Positions 52,197 to 61,079 are shown, counted from the stretch's first letter. The stretch is DNA of 64,000 bases from Gordonia spumicola (GCF_009932475.1 NZ_BJOV01000002.1:682001-746000); one strand, 5' to 3'. Numbers and translations are program-made. Notes: generated by a model from the letters alone, not told the origin.

Positions 52197-53255
52197 TCAG
52201 ACGGTGATGCGCTTCTGCTCGCCGACGCCGTACATGCCGTCGACGGACAGAGTGGTGTTCTCGCCGTGGATCACACCGGAGAACCAGCCGTACGGTGCGT
52301 AGTACTCGGCGAGGGCCTTGCGCGGGCCGACGTGCATCGTCGACTGGACGACGGGGACGAACGTGACGTCGACGGCGCCGTCCGCATCGCGGGCGCGCCA
52401 CGGTCCCCACGGGCCGTCGGGGCGTTCGAAGGTGACGGGCGGGAGACGGTCGAGCGTGTCGCCGATCCAGATCGCGTTCTCGTTGAAGACCTCGGGGTTC
52501 CGAATCTGATTGTCGGTGAGATTGAAGCCCTCGACGCGGCCGTCGACGCGCCGCGCGGCGGTGATCCAGTCGTACTTCATGGGTCGCGGGTAGTCGCCGT
52601 GATGGTCGTCGAGGATGAGGAAGCCCTGGTCGTCGGCGAATCCGACCCGCTCGTCGCCGAGGACGAGCGAGCCGTGCATCGGCATCATCGTCTTGTGCGA
52701 GTAGAGGGCGTCGTTGTCGGCGAACGGGTGGACGATCACCAGGTGGGCCGCCGATTCGGGTGAGCAGTCTCCGGTCACGTGCAGGGCGAGGGACGGGTCG
52801 TCCCCGCGTGCGTCGCGCGTGGCGTCGACGGTCAGCGATCCGTCGCCGAGGTCGTTGCCGAGTGAGATCGACAGGCCCGAGAAGTCGCCGTGCGACGACG
52901 TCCCCGACAGTCCGCGGGCCACCGACAGCATCGGTGCGGGGAGCTTGGTCTCGAACCGCCGGATGGTGTCCTTGTGTTTGTCGACGACGAGCACCTGCAG
53001 CAGGCCGAGGGCCTTCGCGTTGTACACGGCGCCGAGGACGAACCAGTCGTCGTCGCCGAGCTGGAACGCCTCCCACTCCTTGAGCCCCAGGTCGCGGGCG
53101 ACTCTCCGGGGTTTCGAGAACAGGCCCGAGCCGGCCGCGTCGAGCGGGTTGATGTGCTCGATCGGTCCGTCGTACGTGCCGAAGTTGTAGCGGCCTTCGG
53201 TGACGAGTTCGGCGGGCGGGGCGGTGCGGAGGGGAGGGTACGAACGCGGGGTCAC
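52197..53255 (-). CDS. DUF2804 family protein
   Basis: A 352-residue protein of the DUF2804 type, beta-rich (many short Trp/Asp/Gly-containing strands; for example GDDDWFVLGAVYNAKALGLLQVLVVDKH and HVGPRKALAEYYAPYGWFSGVIHGENT). The GTG at 53255 is chosen; frames beyond it overlap the divergent acyl-CoA dehydrogenase. Its function is not established. It shares a 70-bp divergent promoter region with fadE that carries a palindrome. Confidence 0.8.
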   Translation of the reverse strand: MTPRSYPPLRTAPPAELVTEGRYNFGTYDGPIEHINPLDAAGSGLFSKPRRVARDLGLKEWEAFQLGDDDWFVLGAVYNAKALGLLQVLVVDKHKDTIRRFETKLPAPMLSVARGLSGTSSHGDFSGLSISLGNDLGDGSLTVDATRDARGDDPSLALHVTGDCSPESAAHLVIVHPFADNDALYSHKTMMPMHGSLVLGDERVGFADDQGFLILDDHHGDYPRPMKYDWITAARRVDGRVEGFNLTDNQIRNPEVFNENAIWIGDTLDRLPPVTFERPDGPWGPWRARDADGAVDVTFVPVVQSTMHVGPRKALAEYYAPYGWFSGVIHGENTTLSVDGMYGVGEQKRITV

Positions 53256-53300
53256 GGCACGACCGTATCGCGGATTCTCGGGGAGACTGTCGACAACTAT

Positions 53301-53316
53301 CTTACTCAGTAGTAAG
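53301..53316. promoter_or_regulatory. Candidate TetR-type operator upstream of the acyl-CoA dehydrogenase
   Basis: CTTACT–CAGT–AGTAAG, a 6-bp-arm palindrome, ends 9 bp before the ATG of the acyl-CoA dehydrogenase and 46 bp from the DUF2804 start. TTACT...AGTAA operators are typical of TetR-type fatty-acid regulators. The regulator itself is not next to it. Confidence 0.5.
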
Positions 53317-53325
53317 GTTTGGCCC

Positions 53326-54510
53326 ATGTCGATCAACCTTGAGCTCCCGGAGAAGCTGAACTCCACGGTCGAGCGCGCCCGTCTGGCTGCCGAGCACATC
53401 TTCCGCCCGATCTCCCGCAAGTACGACAAGGCGGAGCACGAGTATCCCGTCGAACTCGACGAACTCGGCAAGATCGCCAAGCAGGCCCGCGGCGGTGACA
53501 AGGCGTCCGACAAGGCCTCCGGCGAGGACACCGTCAACGGGGCCAACCTGCGTTCGGTCCTCAATGCGCGCGAACTGAGCTGGGGCGACGTCGGCCTGAT
53601 GCTCTCGATCCCCTACCAGGGCCTCGGCAACGCCGCGATCGCCGCCGTCGCCAACGAGGAGCAACTCGAACGCTTCGCCGACGTGTGGGCCGCGATGGCG
53701 ATCACCGAGCCGGGCTTCGGGTCCGACTCGGCCGCCGTCTCGACCACAGCCGTGCTCGACGGCGACGACTACGTCATCAACGGCGAGAAGATCTTCGTGA
53801 CCGCCGGTTCGCGCGCCGACCACGTCGTCGTGTGGGCCACCCTCGACAAGTCCGTCGGACGTGCGGCCATCAAGAGCTTCGTGGTCCCCATGTCGACCGA
53901 GGGCGTCAGCGTGGCGCGACTCGAGCACAAGCTGGGCATCAAGTCGTCCGACACCGCCGTCGTGCGGTTCGAGAACGCACGGGTGCCCGCCGACAACCTG
54001 CTCGGCACGCCGGAGATCAACGTCAAGAAGGGTTTCGGCGGCGTCATGCAGACGTTCGACAACACCCGCCCCGTCGTCGCCGCGATGGCTGTCGGTCTTG
54101 GACGCGCCGCCCTCGAAGAACTGCGTCGCATGCTCGAAGAGGCCGGTCACGAGATCGACTACGACCGTCCCGTCGCAGCTCAGCACGCCGCCGTCGCCGA
54201 GTTCATCCGCCTGGAGTCGGACTGGGAGGCGTCGTGGATGCTGACCCTGCGCGCCGCGTGGATGGCCGACAACAAGCAGCCGAACTCGACCGAGGCGTCG
54301 ATGTCGAAGGCCAAGGCCGGACGCACGGTCACGGATCTGACGAACAAGGCCGTCGAGATCGGCGCCACCGCGGGCTTCTCCGAGACACAGATGCTCGAGA
54401 AGTGGGCGCGCGATTCGAAGATCCTCGACATCTTCGAGGGCACTCAGCAGATCCAGCAGCTGATCATCGCCCGCCGCATCCTCGGCAAGAGCAGCGCAGA
54501 CCTGCGCTGA
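53326..54510 (+). CDS. Acyl-CoA dehydrogenase
   Basis: A 394-residue FAD enzyme of beta-oxidation type. The family signatures are AMAITEPGFGSDSAAVSTTAV and ARDSKILDIFEGTQQIQQLIIARRILG near the C-terminus; the helical N-terminal domain starts MSINLELPEKLNSTVER. The catalytic-base position is not certain from sequence alone. The ATG at 53326 lies just after a palindrome that may control it. Substrate chain unknown; the neighbouring ketosteroid-isomerase-like gene and KstR-type motif make a lipid/steroid role conceivable (inference). Confidence 0.92.
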   Translation: MSINLELPEKLNSTVERARLAAEHIFRPISRKYDKAEHEYPVELDELGKIAKQARGGDKASDKASGEDTVNGANLRSVLNARELSWGDVGLMLSIPYQGLGNAAIAAVANEEQLERFADVWAAMAITEPGFGSDSAAVSTTAVLDGDDYVINGEKIFVTAGSRADHVVVWATLDKSVGRAAIKSFVVPMSTEGVSVARLEHKLGIKSSDTAVVRFENARVPADNLLGTPEINVKKGFGGVMQTFDNTRPVVAAMAVGLGRAALEELRRMLEEAGHEIDYDRPVAAQHAAVAEFIRLESDWEASWMLTLRAAWMADNKQPNSTEASMSKAKAGRTVTDLTNKAVEIGATAGFSETQMLEKWARDSKILDIFEGTQQIQQLIIARRILGKSSADLR

Positions 54511-54519
54511 ACTGTTCTC

Positions 54520-54564
54520 ACGAGCTGAACGAGGCATTCACACCGAGTGCCTCGTTCAGCTCGT
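54520..54564. terminator. Bidirectional terminator between the acyl-CoA dehydrogenase and ynfA
   Basis: A 17-bp perfect stem, ACGAGCTGAACGAGGCA (54520–54536) with 54548–54564, and an 11-nt loop. It lies between convergent genes and overlaps the last codons of ynfA (stop 54556–54558). Confidence 0.75.
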
Positions 54565-54888
54565 TCGCGGCGCGTACATGATCAGTGCGACGCCGACGAG
54601 GCAGACGAGCGCGCCGATGACGTCCCAACGGTCGGGCCGGTAGCCGTCGGCGATCATCCCCCAGGCGAGCGAACCGGCGACGAACACGCCGCCGTATGCG
54701 GCGAGGATCCGGCCGAACTCGGCGTCGGGCTGCAGGGTCGCGACGAAGCCGTATGCGCCGAGGGCGATCACGCCCGCGCCTATCCAGAGCCAACCGCGAT
54801 GTTCGCGGACGCCCTGCCAGACGAGCCACGCGCCGCCGATCTCGGCGACGGCGGCGAAGGCGAACAAGAGCAGCGAGCGGATCACCAT
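54556..54888 (-). CDS. YnfA/UPF0060 family small membrane protein
   Basis: A 110-residue protein with four membrane helices ([94 protein letters not shown]). The YnfA family is related to small multidrug-resistance (SMR) transporters; the physiological substrate is unclear. The ATG at 54888 is preferred over an upstream start at 54942. Its 3' end is part of a terminator hairpin. Confidence 0.88.
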   Translation of the reverse strand: MVIRSLLLFAFAAVAEIGGAWLVWQGVREHRGWLWIGAGVIALGAYGFVATLQPDAEFGRILAAYGGVFVAGSLAWGMIADGYRPDRWDVIGALVCLVGVALIMYAPRTS

Positions 54889-54947
54889 GCGCCAATCCTG
54901 CCAGGCCCCTACCTCTGGCACGTCACCCCTGCTAGCCTGCAATGGAC

Positions 54948-54961
54948 TAGAACACGTTTCA
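54948..54961. promoter_or_regulatory. KstR-type operator
   Basis: TAGAACACGTTTCA fits the KstR consensus TnnAACnnGTTnnA exactly. It lies 15 bp upstream of the ketosteroid-isomerase-like start. KstR is the TetR-family repressor of the cholesterol catabolic regulon in mycobacteria and rhodococci. That this strain has KstR is inferred, not shown here. Confidence 0.6.
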
Positions 54962-54976
54962 ATTCAGGGAGTGAAC

Positions 54977-55372
54977 ATGACCGCTGACCAGCAGGAACTC
55001 GCACTGTCGGACAAGATCGCCGCGACGGTCCAGGCCTACATCGACCACCTCAACGGCGGCACCGCCGAGCAGATCGCCGACCTCTACGCCGACGGTGCGA
55101 CCGTCGAAGACCCGATCGGAGCACCGATCCGGCGCACCCGCGAGGAACTGGTGGAGTTCTACGGCATCATCACCAACCTCGACAGCCGCGACGCGACCCT
55201 CAAGTGGACCAAGATCGCGGGCGACACCGCAGTCTTCGAGTTCACCCTCGTCACCGGCACCGCGGGCATGAGTTTCGAGATCACGCCCGTCGACATCATG
55301 GTGTTCGACGAGAACGGCAAGATCGTCTCCATGCGCGCCGTCTGGGAGCAGTCCGACCTCAAGCAGCTCTGA
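54977..55372 (+). CDS. SnoaL-like / steroid delta-isomerase family protein
   Basis: A 131-residue NTF2-fold protein: AYIDHLNGGTAEQIADLYADGATVEDPIGAP contains the Tyr and Asp positions of ketosteroid isomerases, followed by RTREELVEFYG and SFEITPVDIMVFDENGKIVSMRAVW. It is consistent with delta-5-3-ketosteroid isomerisation, though the family is broad. The ATG at 54977 has a CAGGGAG site. A KstR-type operator sits upstream and supports a steroid role. It is convergent with the alpha/beta hydrolase gene (14-bp overlap). Confidence 0.8.
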   Translation: MTADQQELALSDKIAATVQAYIDHLNGGTAEQIADLYADGATVEDPIGAPIRRTREELVEFYGIITNLDSRDATLKWTKIAGDTAVFEFTLVTGTAGMSFEITPVDIMVFDENGKIVSMRAVWEQSDLKQL

Positions 55373-56222
55373 CCGGAAATCTCGCCGCGATCGATTCGGC
55401 GAGGACGTCGGGCGCTTCTTCCGCGGTGAAGTGTCCGACGTCGGGCAGCTCGACGACGGAGAGGTCGTCGAATGCCGCCGCGACGCGCGGCAGGCAGCTC
55501 TTCGCGGGGAACACCTTGTCGCGCATCCCCCAGACGGCGAGGGCCGGGACGTCGCGGATCAGGGTCGCGACGTCGTGTTCGAGTGTCGTCAACAGCGGTG
55601 TCGCGGCGGTGATCTCGGTAGGGATGACGGCGAGGCCGCGTCGGTCGTCCGGTGTCGGCTGCACGCGTCGATAGTGGTCGGCTTCGACGTCGCTCAGCGG
55701 CGGCCCGAAGCGGCCGAGGAGGATCTTCTCGACGAGGAAGTTGTGTTCGACGATCCTGCGCTGCATCGTCGTGGTCCCCATCGCCGCGCTGAAGAGTCGA
55801 TTGGGCAGGGCGGTGATCGGCCAGAACGCGGTGTTGGTCAAGACCGCGCCCCGCAACCTGTCGCCGCGACCGGTCGACGCCCCGAGGCCGATCGGTCCGC
55901 CCCAGTCGTGCCCGACGATGACGTAGTCGTCGAGGTCGAGATGATCGATCACCTCGCCGAGCACGGCGATGTGCTCACGGACCGTGTAGCCGAAGTCGTC
56001 GGGGCGTTCGGACAGGCCGAACCCCAGGTGGTCGACGGCGATGCATCGATAGTCGTCGCGGAGCGATGCGACGACCTTGCGGAACAGGAAGCTCCACGTG
56101 GGCGAGCCGTGACAGAACAGCAGTGCCGGTCCGCTCCCCTCGTCGATGTAGTGGATGCGGCCCTCCGGTGCGGCGAACCACCGGGAACGGAACGGGAACA
56201 ACGTGCGGTCGATCTGGATCAT
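55359..56222 (-). CDS. Alpha/beta hydrolase (haloalkane dehalogenase-like)
   Basis: A 287-residue hydrolase: oxyanion region LLFCHGSPTWSFLFRKV, nucleophile elbow VGHDWGGPIGLG with Asp as nucleophile (as in haloalkane dehalogenases and epoxide hydrolases), and catalytic His in LPDVGHFTAEEAPDVLAE. The Asn/Trp halide pocket cannot be confirmed by eye. It is divergent from a TetR gene over a 17-bp inverted repeat and is probably that regulator's target. The substrate is unknown. Confidence 0.85.
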   Translation of the reverse strand: MIQIDRTLFPFRSRWFAAPEGRIHYIDEGSGPALLFCHGSPTWSFLFRKVVASLRDDYRCIAVDHLGFGLSERPDDFGYTVREHIAVLGEVIDHLDLDDYVIVGHDWGGPIGLGASTGRGDRLRGAVLTNTAFWPITALPNRLFSAAMGTTTMQRRIVEHNFLVEKILLGRFGPPLSDVEADHYRRVQPTPDDRRGLAVIPTEITAATPLLTTLEHDVATLIRDVPALAVWGMRDKVFPAKSCLPRVAAAFDDLSVVELPDVGHFTAEEAPDVLAESIAARFPVRAA

Positions 56223-56238
56223 GACGGCCCCTCGATCT

Positions 56239-56280
56239 CACTACAGGTGTAGCGTTAACATCGACGCTACACCTGTAGTG
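56239..56280. promoter_or_regulatory. Double palindromic operator between the hydrolase and TetR genes
   Basis: A 17-bp perfect inverted repeat, CACTACAGGTGTAGCGT (56239–56255) with ACGCTACACCTGTAGTG (56264–56280), 8-bp spacer. Each arm holds its own near-palindrome (CTACAGGTGTAG and CTACACCTGTAG), so the region can be two operators facing the two divergent promoters. It starts 17 bp from the hydrolase ATG and ends 7 bp before the TetR start codon. Confidence 0.8.
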
Positions 56281-56287
56281 TTGACCC

Positions 56288-56893
56288 GTGTCAACCTCAC
56301 AGATCCCGCGGTCCGATCGACGTCGTCGTCTCGCGGACGCCGCGATCCGCATCGTGGCGCGCAGTGGCGTCAGGTCGCTCACCCACCGTGCGGTCGACCG
56401 TGCGGCAGGACTGCCGGACGGCACGACGTCGTACCACGCGAAGACCCGCGCGGCGTTGTTGGAACTCGTCGTCGGTGAACTCGAAGCCCGAACCACTCGG
56501 AACGCGGAATCGGTCGCGACACGGCTCGGCGGACTCGCGGGAGTCCGCGACACGATCACCGTCGACGCCCTGGCACAGGAGCTCGACGGGCTGGTCGATG
56601 ATCTGTCGGCTCGTCGCGACGACATGGCCGCGCGCTACGCACTGATTCTCGAGCTCGACGACCAGCCCGAACTGCGGCAACGCCTGCGAGCCGGTGGAGT
56701 CCACGAGGAGTCGTACCGGATCGCCGTCGACGCGTTCTCATCGGCGGGCCTCGCGACCGACGGTGAGAACGTCGACGATCTGATCACACTGATCGACGCA
56801 CTCGTTCTCGAGCGCACGGTCATCGGGGCCACCGAGAACCGTTCCGGTCGCATCATCCGCGCCTACCTGAACGGGATCACCGAGCGTGAGTGA
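56288..56893 (+). CDS. TetR-family transcriptional regulator
   Basis: A 201-residue regulator with GTG start. The helix-turn-helix is LADAAIRIVARSGVRSLTHRAVDRAAGLPDGTTSYHAKTRAALLELVV, with the C-terminal helical domain containing a typical TetR-C pattern (RYALILELDDQPELRQRLRAGG). It is divergent from the alpha/beta hydrolase gene. The palindromes between them are most likely its operator, giving self-control and control of the hydrolase. Confidence 0.9.
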   Translation: MSTSQIPRSDRRRRLADAAIRIVARSGVRSLTHRAVDRAAGLPDGTTSYHAKTRAALLELVVGELEARTTRNAESVATRLGGLAGVRDTITVDALAQELDGLVDDLSARRDDMAARYALILELDDQPELRQRLRAGGVHEESYRIAVDAFSSAGLATDGENVDDLITLIDALVLERTVIGATENRSGRIIRAYLNGITERE

Positions 56894-56921
56894 GACAGCG
56901 GAATCAACGTGTCGAGCGCGG

Positions 56922-57599
56922 TCAGCGACCCGTCGGGCGCAGAACGACGTCCGTGGGGTGTGCATCGGGCGGCGTGGCGATCGCCTGGGCGACGGCGGCG
57001 GCGACGGTTTCGGGTTTCAGGAACTTCGACGGGTCGTAGGCTCCACCCTCGATGGCGACGATGTCGCGCTGCATGTCGGTGTCGACACGACCGGGGAAGA
57101 CCGACGTCACACGCAGCGACGGCTCCTCCAGTCGGAGCCCGTCCGCCAGGGCCTTCAGTCCGAACTTGCTGGCGGCGTACGGCGTCCACCCGGGATTGAC
57201 GCGGATCCCGGCGCCCGAGTTCAGGAACACGACGTGGCCCGCGGCCGCACGCAGCGCGGGGAGCAGGAGACGCGTCAACTCGGCGGCCGCCACCAGATTG
57301 ACCTCGAGGATGTACCGCCACTCGTCGGCGGGAGTGTCGGCGACGGCCTCCAGGCTGCTCGCCACACCCGCGCTGTGCACCAGGACGTCGAGCGAACCGA
57401 TCGCCTCCGTCGCGGCTTCCAACGACTCGTGATCCGTGAGGTCGACGGGGAACGTCGACGCCCCGTCGAGTTCGGTCGCCAGGGCGTCGAGTTCCGCGCT
57501 TCCCCTCCCGCCGAGCAGCAGATCGTGAGTGGGGGCCAGCGCCCGCGCGATCTGTGCGCCGACTCCGCGGCTGGCTCCGGTGATCAATGCTGTCGGCAT
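56922..57599 (-). CDS. Short-chain dehydrogenase/reductase
   Basis: A 225-residue SDR: cofactor motif TGASRGVGAQIARALA, the HSAGVAS region in place of NNAG, and catalytic YAASK (with the upstream Ser in LNSGAG). It lacks the acidic residue after the cofactor strand in the usual place (GGRGSAEL), pointing to NADP(H). Starts at the ATG 57599, 30 bp after the MFS stop on the same strand. Confidence 0.9.
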   Translation of the reverse strand: MPTALITGASRGVGAQIARALAPTHDLLLGGRGSAELDALATELDGASTFPVDLTDHESLEAATEAIGSLDVLVHSAGVASSLEAVADTPADEWRYILEVNLVAAAELTRLLLPALRAAAGHVVFLNSGAGIRVNPGWTPYAASKFGLKALADGLRLEEPSLRVTSVFPGRVDTDMQRDIVAIEGGAYDPSKFLKPETVAAAVAQAIATPPDAHPTDVVLRPTGR

Positions 57600-57628
57600 G
57601 GCTCGACTGTACTTCCGGTCGGGAGCGG

Positions 57629-58867
57629 TCAGAACTCCTCGGCGCCGACGAGGACTGCGTCGTCGGGGACGGAGTGCTCGACGGGGCGGGAGGTGTTGGC
57701 GGCGAGGAGCGCGGCCACGGCGACGCCGCAGTAGCCCGCCGCGAACCAGAACGGAGCCGCGCCGCCGAACCATTCGGCGAGGTAGGCGACGAGGATCGCC
57801 GACACCGCGGCGCCCATCCAGCGGAGGAAGCTGTAACCCGCCGATGCGACCGACCGCGGTGTGCTCGCGTCCGTCGCCGACATCGCGACACCGGTGAACA
57901 GCGTGTTCAGGACACCGGACGGGATGCCGGACACGACGACGGCGAAGCCGATCAGCCCCACCTGATGGCTCATCACGCCGATCGCGGCCAGGGCCATGAC
58001 CATAGCGTATCCGCTGATCGCGCCGATCACGCCCGCGCGGTCGCCGAACCGGCGGGCCAATCCGGGTGCGACGAACACGCCGGAGAGCGCGGTCAACAGG
58101 CCCCAGCCGAAGAAGATCATGCCCGCGTAGATCGGGCGAAGGCCCATGGCGATCGGCGCCCATGCGATGACGGTGAACAGCGCGCCCGTGTAGAACGCGG
58201 AACCGATCGAGTTGATGAGCAGGACACGGTTGCGCAGTGCGCGGATCGGGTCGAGGACGCTCACCGGTTGACGCTCGGTCGACGGACCGTCGGACGGGAG
58301 CAGGACGGCGCAGAGGACTGCTCCGACCAGCATCAGGATCGCGGTGCCCGCGAACGGCGCCCGCCAACTCCACTCCCCGAGGACGGCTCCGAGCAGCGGT
58401 CCCACGGCGAGTCCGGCGCCGAGTGCGGCCTCGTACAGCAGGATCGCTCCGTGTTGTCCGCCTCGGGCCTGACCCACGATGAATGCGAGAGCGGTGGCGA
58501 TGAAGAGGGCGTTGCCGAGACCCCAGATGACGCGGAGCGCGATCAGCTGATCGATGTCGCTCGCCATCGCCGATACGCCCGCGGCGACGACGATGCAGAT
58601 CAGACCCGCGCTGAGCACCCTCTTCGGGCCGAACTTGTACGCGGCCCAGCCGGTCAGCAGCATCGCGAGCACCTGGACGCCCATGTAGACGCCGAACAAC
58701 AGGGTCAGTTTCTGCTCGGGTGCGTCGAGGGCTATCCGGATCTCGTTGAGGATCGGATCGACGAGGCCGATGCCCATGAACGCGATCACGGCGGCGAACG
58801 CGGTCACCCAGACGGTCCGAGGCTGGCCCGTGAAGGCCTCGGTGAGCGAATGATTCTCAGCTGTCAT
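57629..58867 (-). CDS. MFS transporter, drug:H+ antiporter-like
   Basis: A 412-residue protein with 12 membrane helices. The motif GWAAYKFGPKRVLSAG follows helix 2, and the antiporter motif region is LGAGLAVGPLLGAVLGEWSWRAPF, which is typical of drug exporters (DHA1/DHA2-like). It overlaps the MarR gene by 11 bp, and MarR-controlled efflux pumps are common. The substrate is unknown. Confidence 0.88.
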   Translation of the reverse strand: MTAENHSLTEAFTGQPRTVWVTAFAAVIAFMGIGLVDPILNEIRIALDAPEQKLTLLFGVYMGVQVLAMLLTGWAAYKFGPKRVLSAGLICIVVAAGVSAMASDIDQLIALRVIWGLGNALFIATALAFIVGQARGGQHGAILLYEAALGAGLAVGPLLGAVLGEWSWRAPFAGTAILMLVGAVLCAVLLPSDGPSTERQPVSVLDPIRALRNRVLLINSIGSAFYTGALFTVIAWAPIAMGLRPIYAGMIFFGWGLLTALSGVFVAPGLARRFGDRAGVIGAISGYAMVMALAAIGVMSHQVGLIGFAVVVSGIPSGVLNTLFTGVAMSATDASTPRSVASAGYSFLRWMGAAVSAILVAYLAEWFGGAAPFWFAAGYCGVAVAALLAANTSRPVEHSVPDDAVLVGAEEF

Positions 58868-59303
58868 GATTCTCCAATCGTGCGCGCAGGGCCCGAAGGG
58901 CCGGGGCGGCCGCGGACAGGGCGGCCAGGTGTTCGTCGGACAGGTTCTCCAGTGCGGTCGTCACGACATCGTCGCGTCGCCCCCTGACCTCGTCGATCAC
59001 GGTTCGGCCGTGATCGGTGATCGCGATGACGACGGCGCGCCGATCGTCCGGGTCGGGCGCCCGCGAAGCCAGGTCGGAGCGGATCAGACCGTCGACGAGG
59101 CTGGTGGCGGTCGGCATCCGGATCGACTCGCGGTCGGCGAGTGCGCCCATGCGCATCGGACCGTGGTCGTGGAGCGTCGCGAGGGCCGATGATTGGGCCG
59201 CACTGAGTTCCTCGATGGGGCTGTTCCGGCGGAGTGCGAGGTAGAGACGCGTCACCGAATGACGCAGATCGCTTGCGAGTTCCGAGGGAAAGTCGTCAGC
59301 CAC
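58857..59303 (-). CDS. MarR-family transcriptional regulator
   Basis: A 148-residue winged-helix protein: ELSAAQSSALATLHDHGPMRMGALADRESIRMPTATSLVDGLIRSDLASRAPDPDDRRAVVIAITDHG includes the recognition helix and wing. The GTG start is at 59301–59303. It is the first gene of a MarR–MFS–SDR operon. A TTAGG...CCTAA inverted pair (59306–59334) just upstream may be its operator. It probably represses the efflux gene. Confidence 0.9.
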   Translation of the reverse strand: MADDFPSELASDLRHSVTRLYLALRRNSPIEELSAAQSSALATLHDHGPMRMGALADRESIRMPTATSLVDGLIRSDLASRAPDPDDRRAVVIAITDHGRTVIDEVRGRRDDVVTTALENLSDEHLAALSAAAPALRALRARLENHDS

Positions 59304-59305
59304 AC

Positions 59306-59334
59306 TTAGGGAGTCTAATACTTCGAGAACCTAA
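59306..59334. promoter_or_regulatory. Possible MarR operator
   Basis: TTAGG (59306–59310) and CCTAA (59330–59334) form a short, widely spaced inverted pair next to the MarR start. It is weak evidence, given the AT-rich promoter-like sequence here. Confidence 0.25.
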
Positions 59335-59381
59335 CTAAAAGTGGCGCGCGGTGTGACATGGCAGACACACGGGGTGTCGGA

Positions 59382-61079
59382 TCAGATGCGTCCGCCGACG
59401 CCGATGCGACCGGAACTCGACGACCCGCCGTACGACGCGGGACTCCGACCGTCGTGGCTGTAGCCGCCCGCGTGGACGTCGTCGTTCCACACGGTGTCGA
59501 CGAGGATGCCGGTCAGGACGGGCGCGAGATCCCCGTACCCGTCCGCGGGATCCGCGCGTTGCGAAGAGAACCACTCGGCGACGTCGTACTGCGCCTGCGC
59601 GAGGGCCTGATCAGCGAGAACGGATGCGCGGGCGGCGGTTTCGGCACTGCCGGGCGTATTGGACTCGAGCAGGTCGGCTGCGGTGTCCGCGAGACGACGC
59701 GCCTCCGACAACCGGGTACGCGCGACCGCGCCGACCACTCCCCGGCGAGTCGCGACGTAGTCGGAGACGGCCTGCACTCGATCGATCACCGCGGGCAGCG
59801 CGACGTCGTCGGTGCTGCTCGGATCGGCGTCGTCGACGGCGTCGAGGAGCTTCGCCGCCTGTTCCAGAGCGCCCTCCGCGGACCGGATGGCCCCGACGAC
59901 GGATCCGCGTCCCTGCGCTCCGGCGGCCGCGGCGTCGCGCCCCTGGGCCGTCGCGTCCTCGGCGAACTGGATCTGTTCGGCGGCCAGCGACACGTTGTCG
60001 ACGATGGACGCGGCGTCGTCGCCGTGCTCGGCGATCAGCTCGTCGAGTCGCGCCCGGGTGCGAGGGACGCGCGCGGTGAGCTCGGTGATCCTGGCGGTGA
60101 GCGCGTCGAGACGGGCTCCGGGGTCGGCCAGCAGGTTGCGCAGCCCGTCGAAGCCGGTCACCTGGCCGTCGAGCGAGGTGTCGGCGCGCGAACACGTGGT
60201 GATGATCTGTACGAGAAGCCTCCGCTGCTCGTCCGGGTCGGCGACGAGCCCGTCGTCGATCCGCTGGCGTGCGGTGAACGCCTCGGCGAGGGCGGCGCGG
60301 GCGTCGAGGACGGCGTCGGTGAACGGCTGGGCGACCGATGCGCCGAGCTCGTCGACGGCCAGCGCCAATTCGTCGGCACTCGTCGCGATCGCGCGATCGG
60401 TGCCGGTCAAGACCTCGCGCGACCACGCGTCGAGTTCGTCGAGCGGCTGCCTGCCGAGTTCGTCGAGGGAGAGCGACTCGTCGACCTCGGCGTCGGCGCG
60501 ACGCTTGCGGATGTACAGCGCGACGCCCGCGAGAGCGAGGACGCCGACGATCACCACCGTCGCGATCAGGCCCGTCCGGGACGACGAGTCGTCGTCGGCC
60601 GCGGACTCCAGGGCGGAGCCGACCGAGAGCGCGGCCTGCGCGAACTGTCCCTTCTGGACCGCGGGGGCCAGATCGTCCGCGGTGATCGCGGCGATCTCCG
60701 AATCGGTGAGGCCGTCCACCTCGAGCGGAGCCTGCAGGAAGGACGTCTTCTCGTCGGTGGCGATGGCGAGCACCACGTCGCGTGTCCCGAAATCACTCTG
60801 CGCGACCGTCTGCGAGGTCCATTCCTGCGGCGAGAGTCCGCCGAAGCTCTTGACGAAGACCACCCAGTACGCGATCTCCTGGTCGGCTTCGAGATCGCTG
60901 ACCGTCTTAGCCACTTCGATGCGCTGAGCGTCGTCGAGGACGCCTGCCGGGTCGACGACCTGCGTGGGAAGGTGGAACGGGGCCTCCGCATGGGCGGTGC
61001 CGGCCGTCAGCGAACCGAGAAGCAGGACGGCCAGCGCCGACACGAATGCCAGCAACCGCCGGGTAGAAGCGGACGTCAT
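59382..61079 (-). CDS. TPM-domain membrane-anchored exported protein
   Basis: A 565-residue protein: signal peptide (MTSASTRRLLAFVSALAVLLLGSLTAGTAHA), TPM domain (about 35–160, VVDPAGVLDDAQRIEVAKTVSDLEADQEIAYWVVFVKS), a membrane helix (GLIATVVIVGVLALAGVALYI, about 169–190), and a long cytoplasmic helical region with an Ala/Asp-rich coiled coil (about 200–500). The end is Gly/Ser-rich. TPM proteins are linked to envelope or photosystem maintenance; the exact role here is unknown. It is divergent from the CrtI-like gene. Confidence 0.8.
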   Translation of the reverse strand: MTSASTRRLLAFVSALAVLLLGSLTAGTAHAEAPFHLPTQVVDPAGVLDDAQRIEVAKTVSDLEADQEIAYWVVFVKSFGGLSPQEWTSQTVAQSDFGTRDVVLAIATDEKTSFLQAPLEVDGLTDSEIAAITADDLAPAVQKGQFAQAALSVGSALESAADDDSSSRTGLIATVVIVGVLALAGVALYIRKRRADAEVDESLSLDELGRQPLDELDAWSREVLTGTDRAIATSADELALAVDELGASVAQPFTDAVLDARAALAEAFTARQRIDDGLVADPDEQRRLLVQIITTCSRADTSLDGQVTGFDGLRNLLADPGARLDALTARITELTARVPRTRARLDELIAEHGDDAASIVDNVSLAAEQIQFAEDATAQGRDAAAAGAQGRGSVVGAIRSAEGALEQAAKLLDAVDDADPSSTDDVALPAVIDRVQAVSDYVATRRGVVGAVARTRLSEARRLADTAADLLESNTPGSAETAARASVLADQALAQAQYDVAEWFSSQRADPADGYGDLAPVLTGILVDTVWNDDVHAGGYSHDGRSPASYGGSSSSGRIGVGGRI

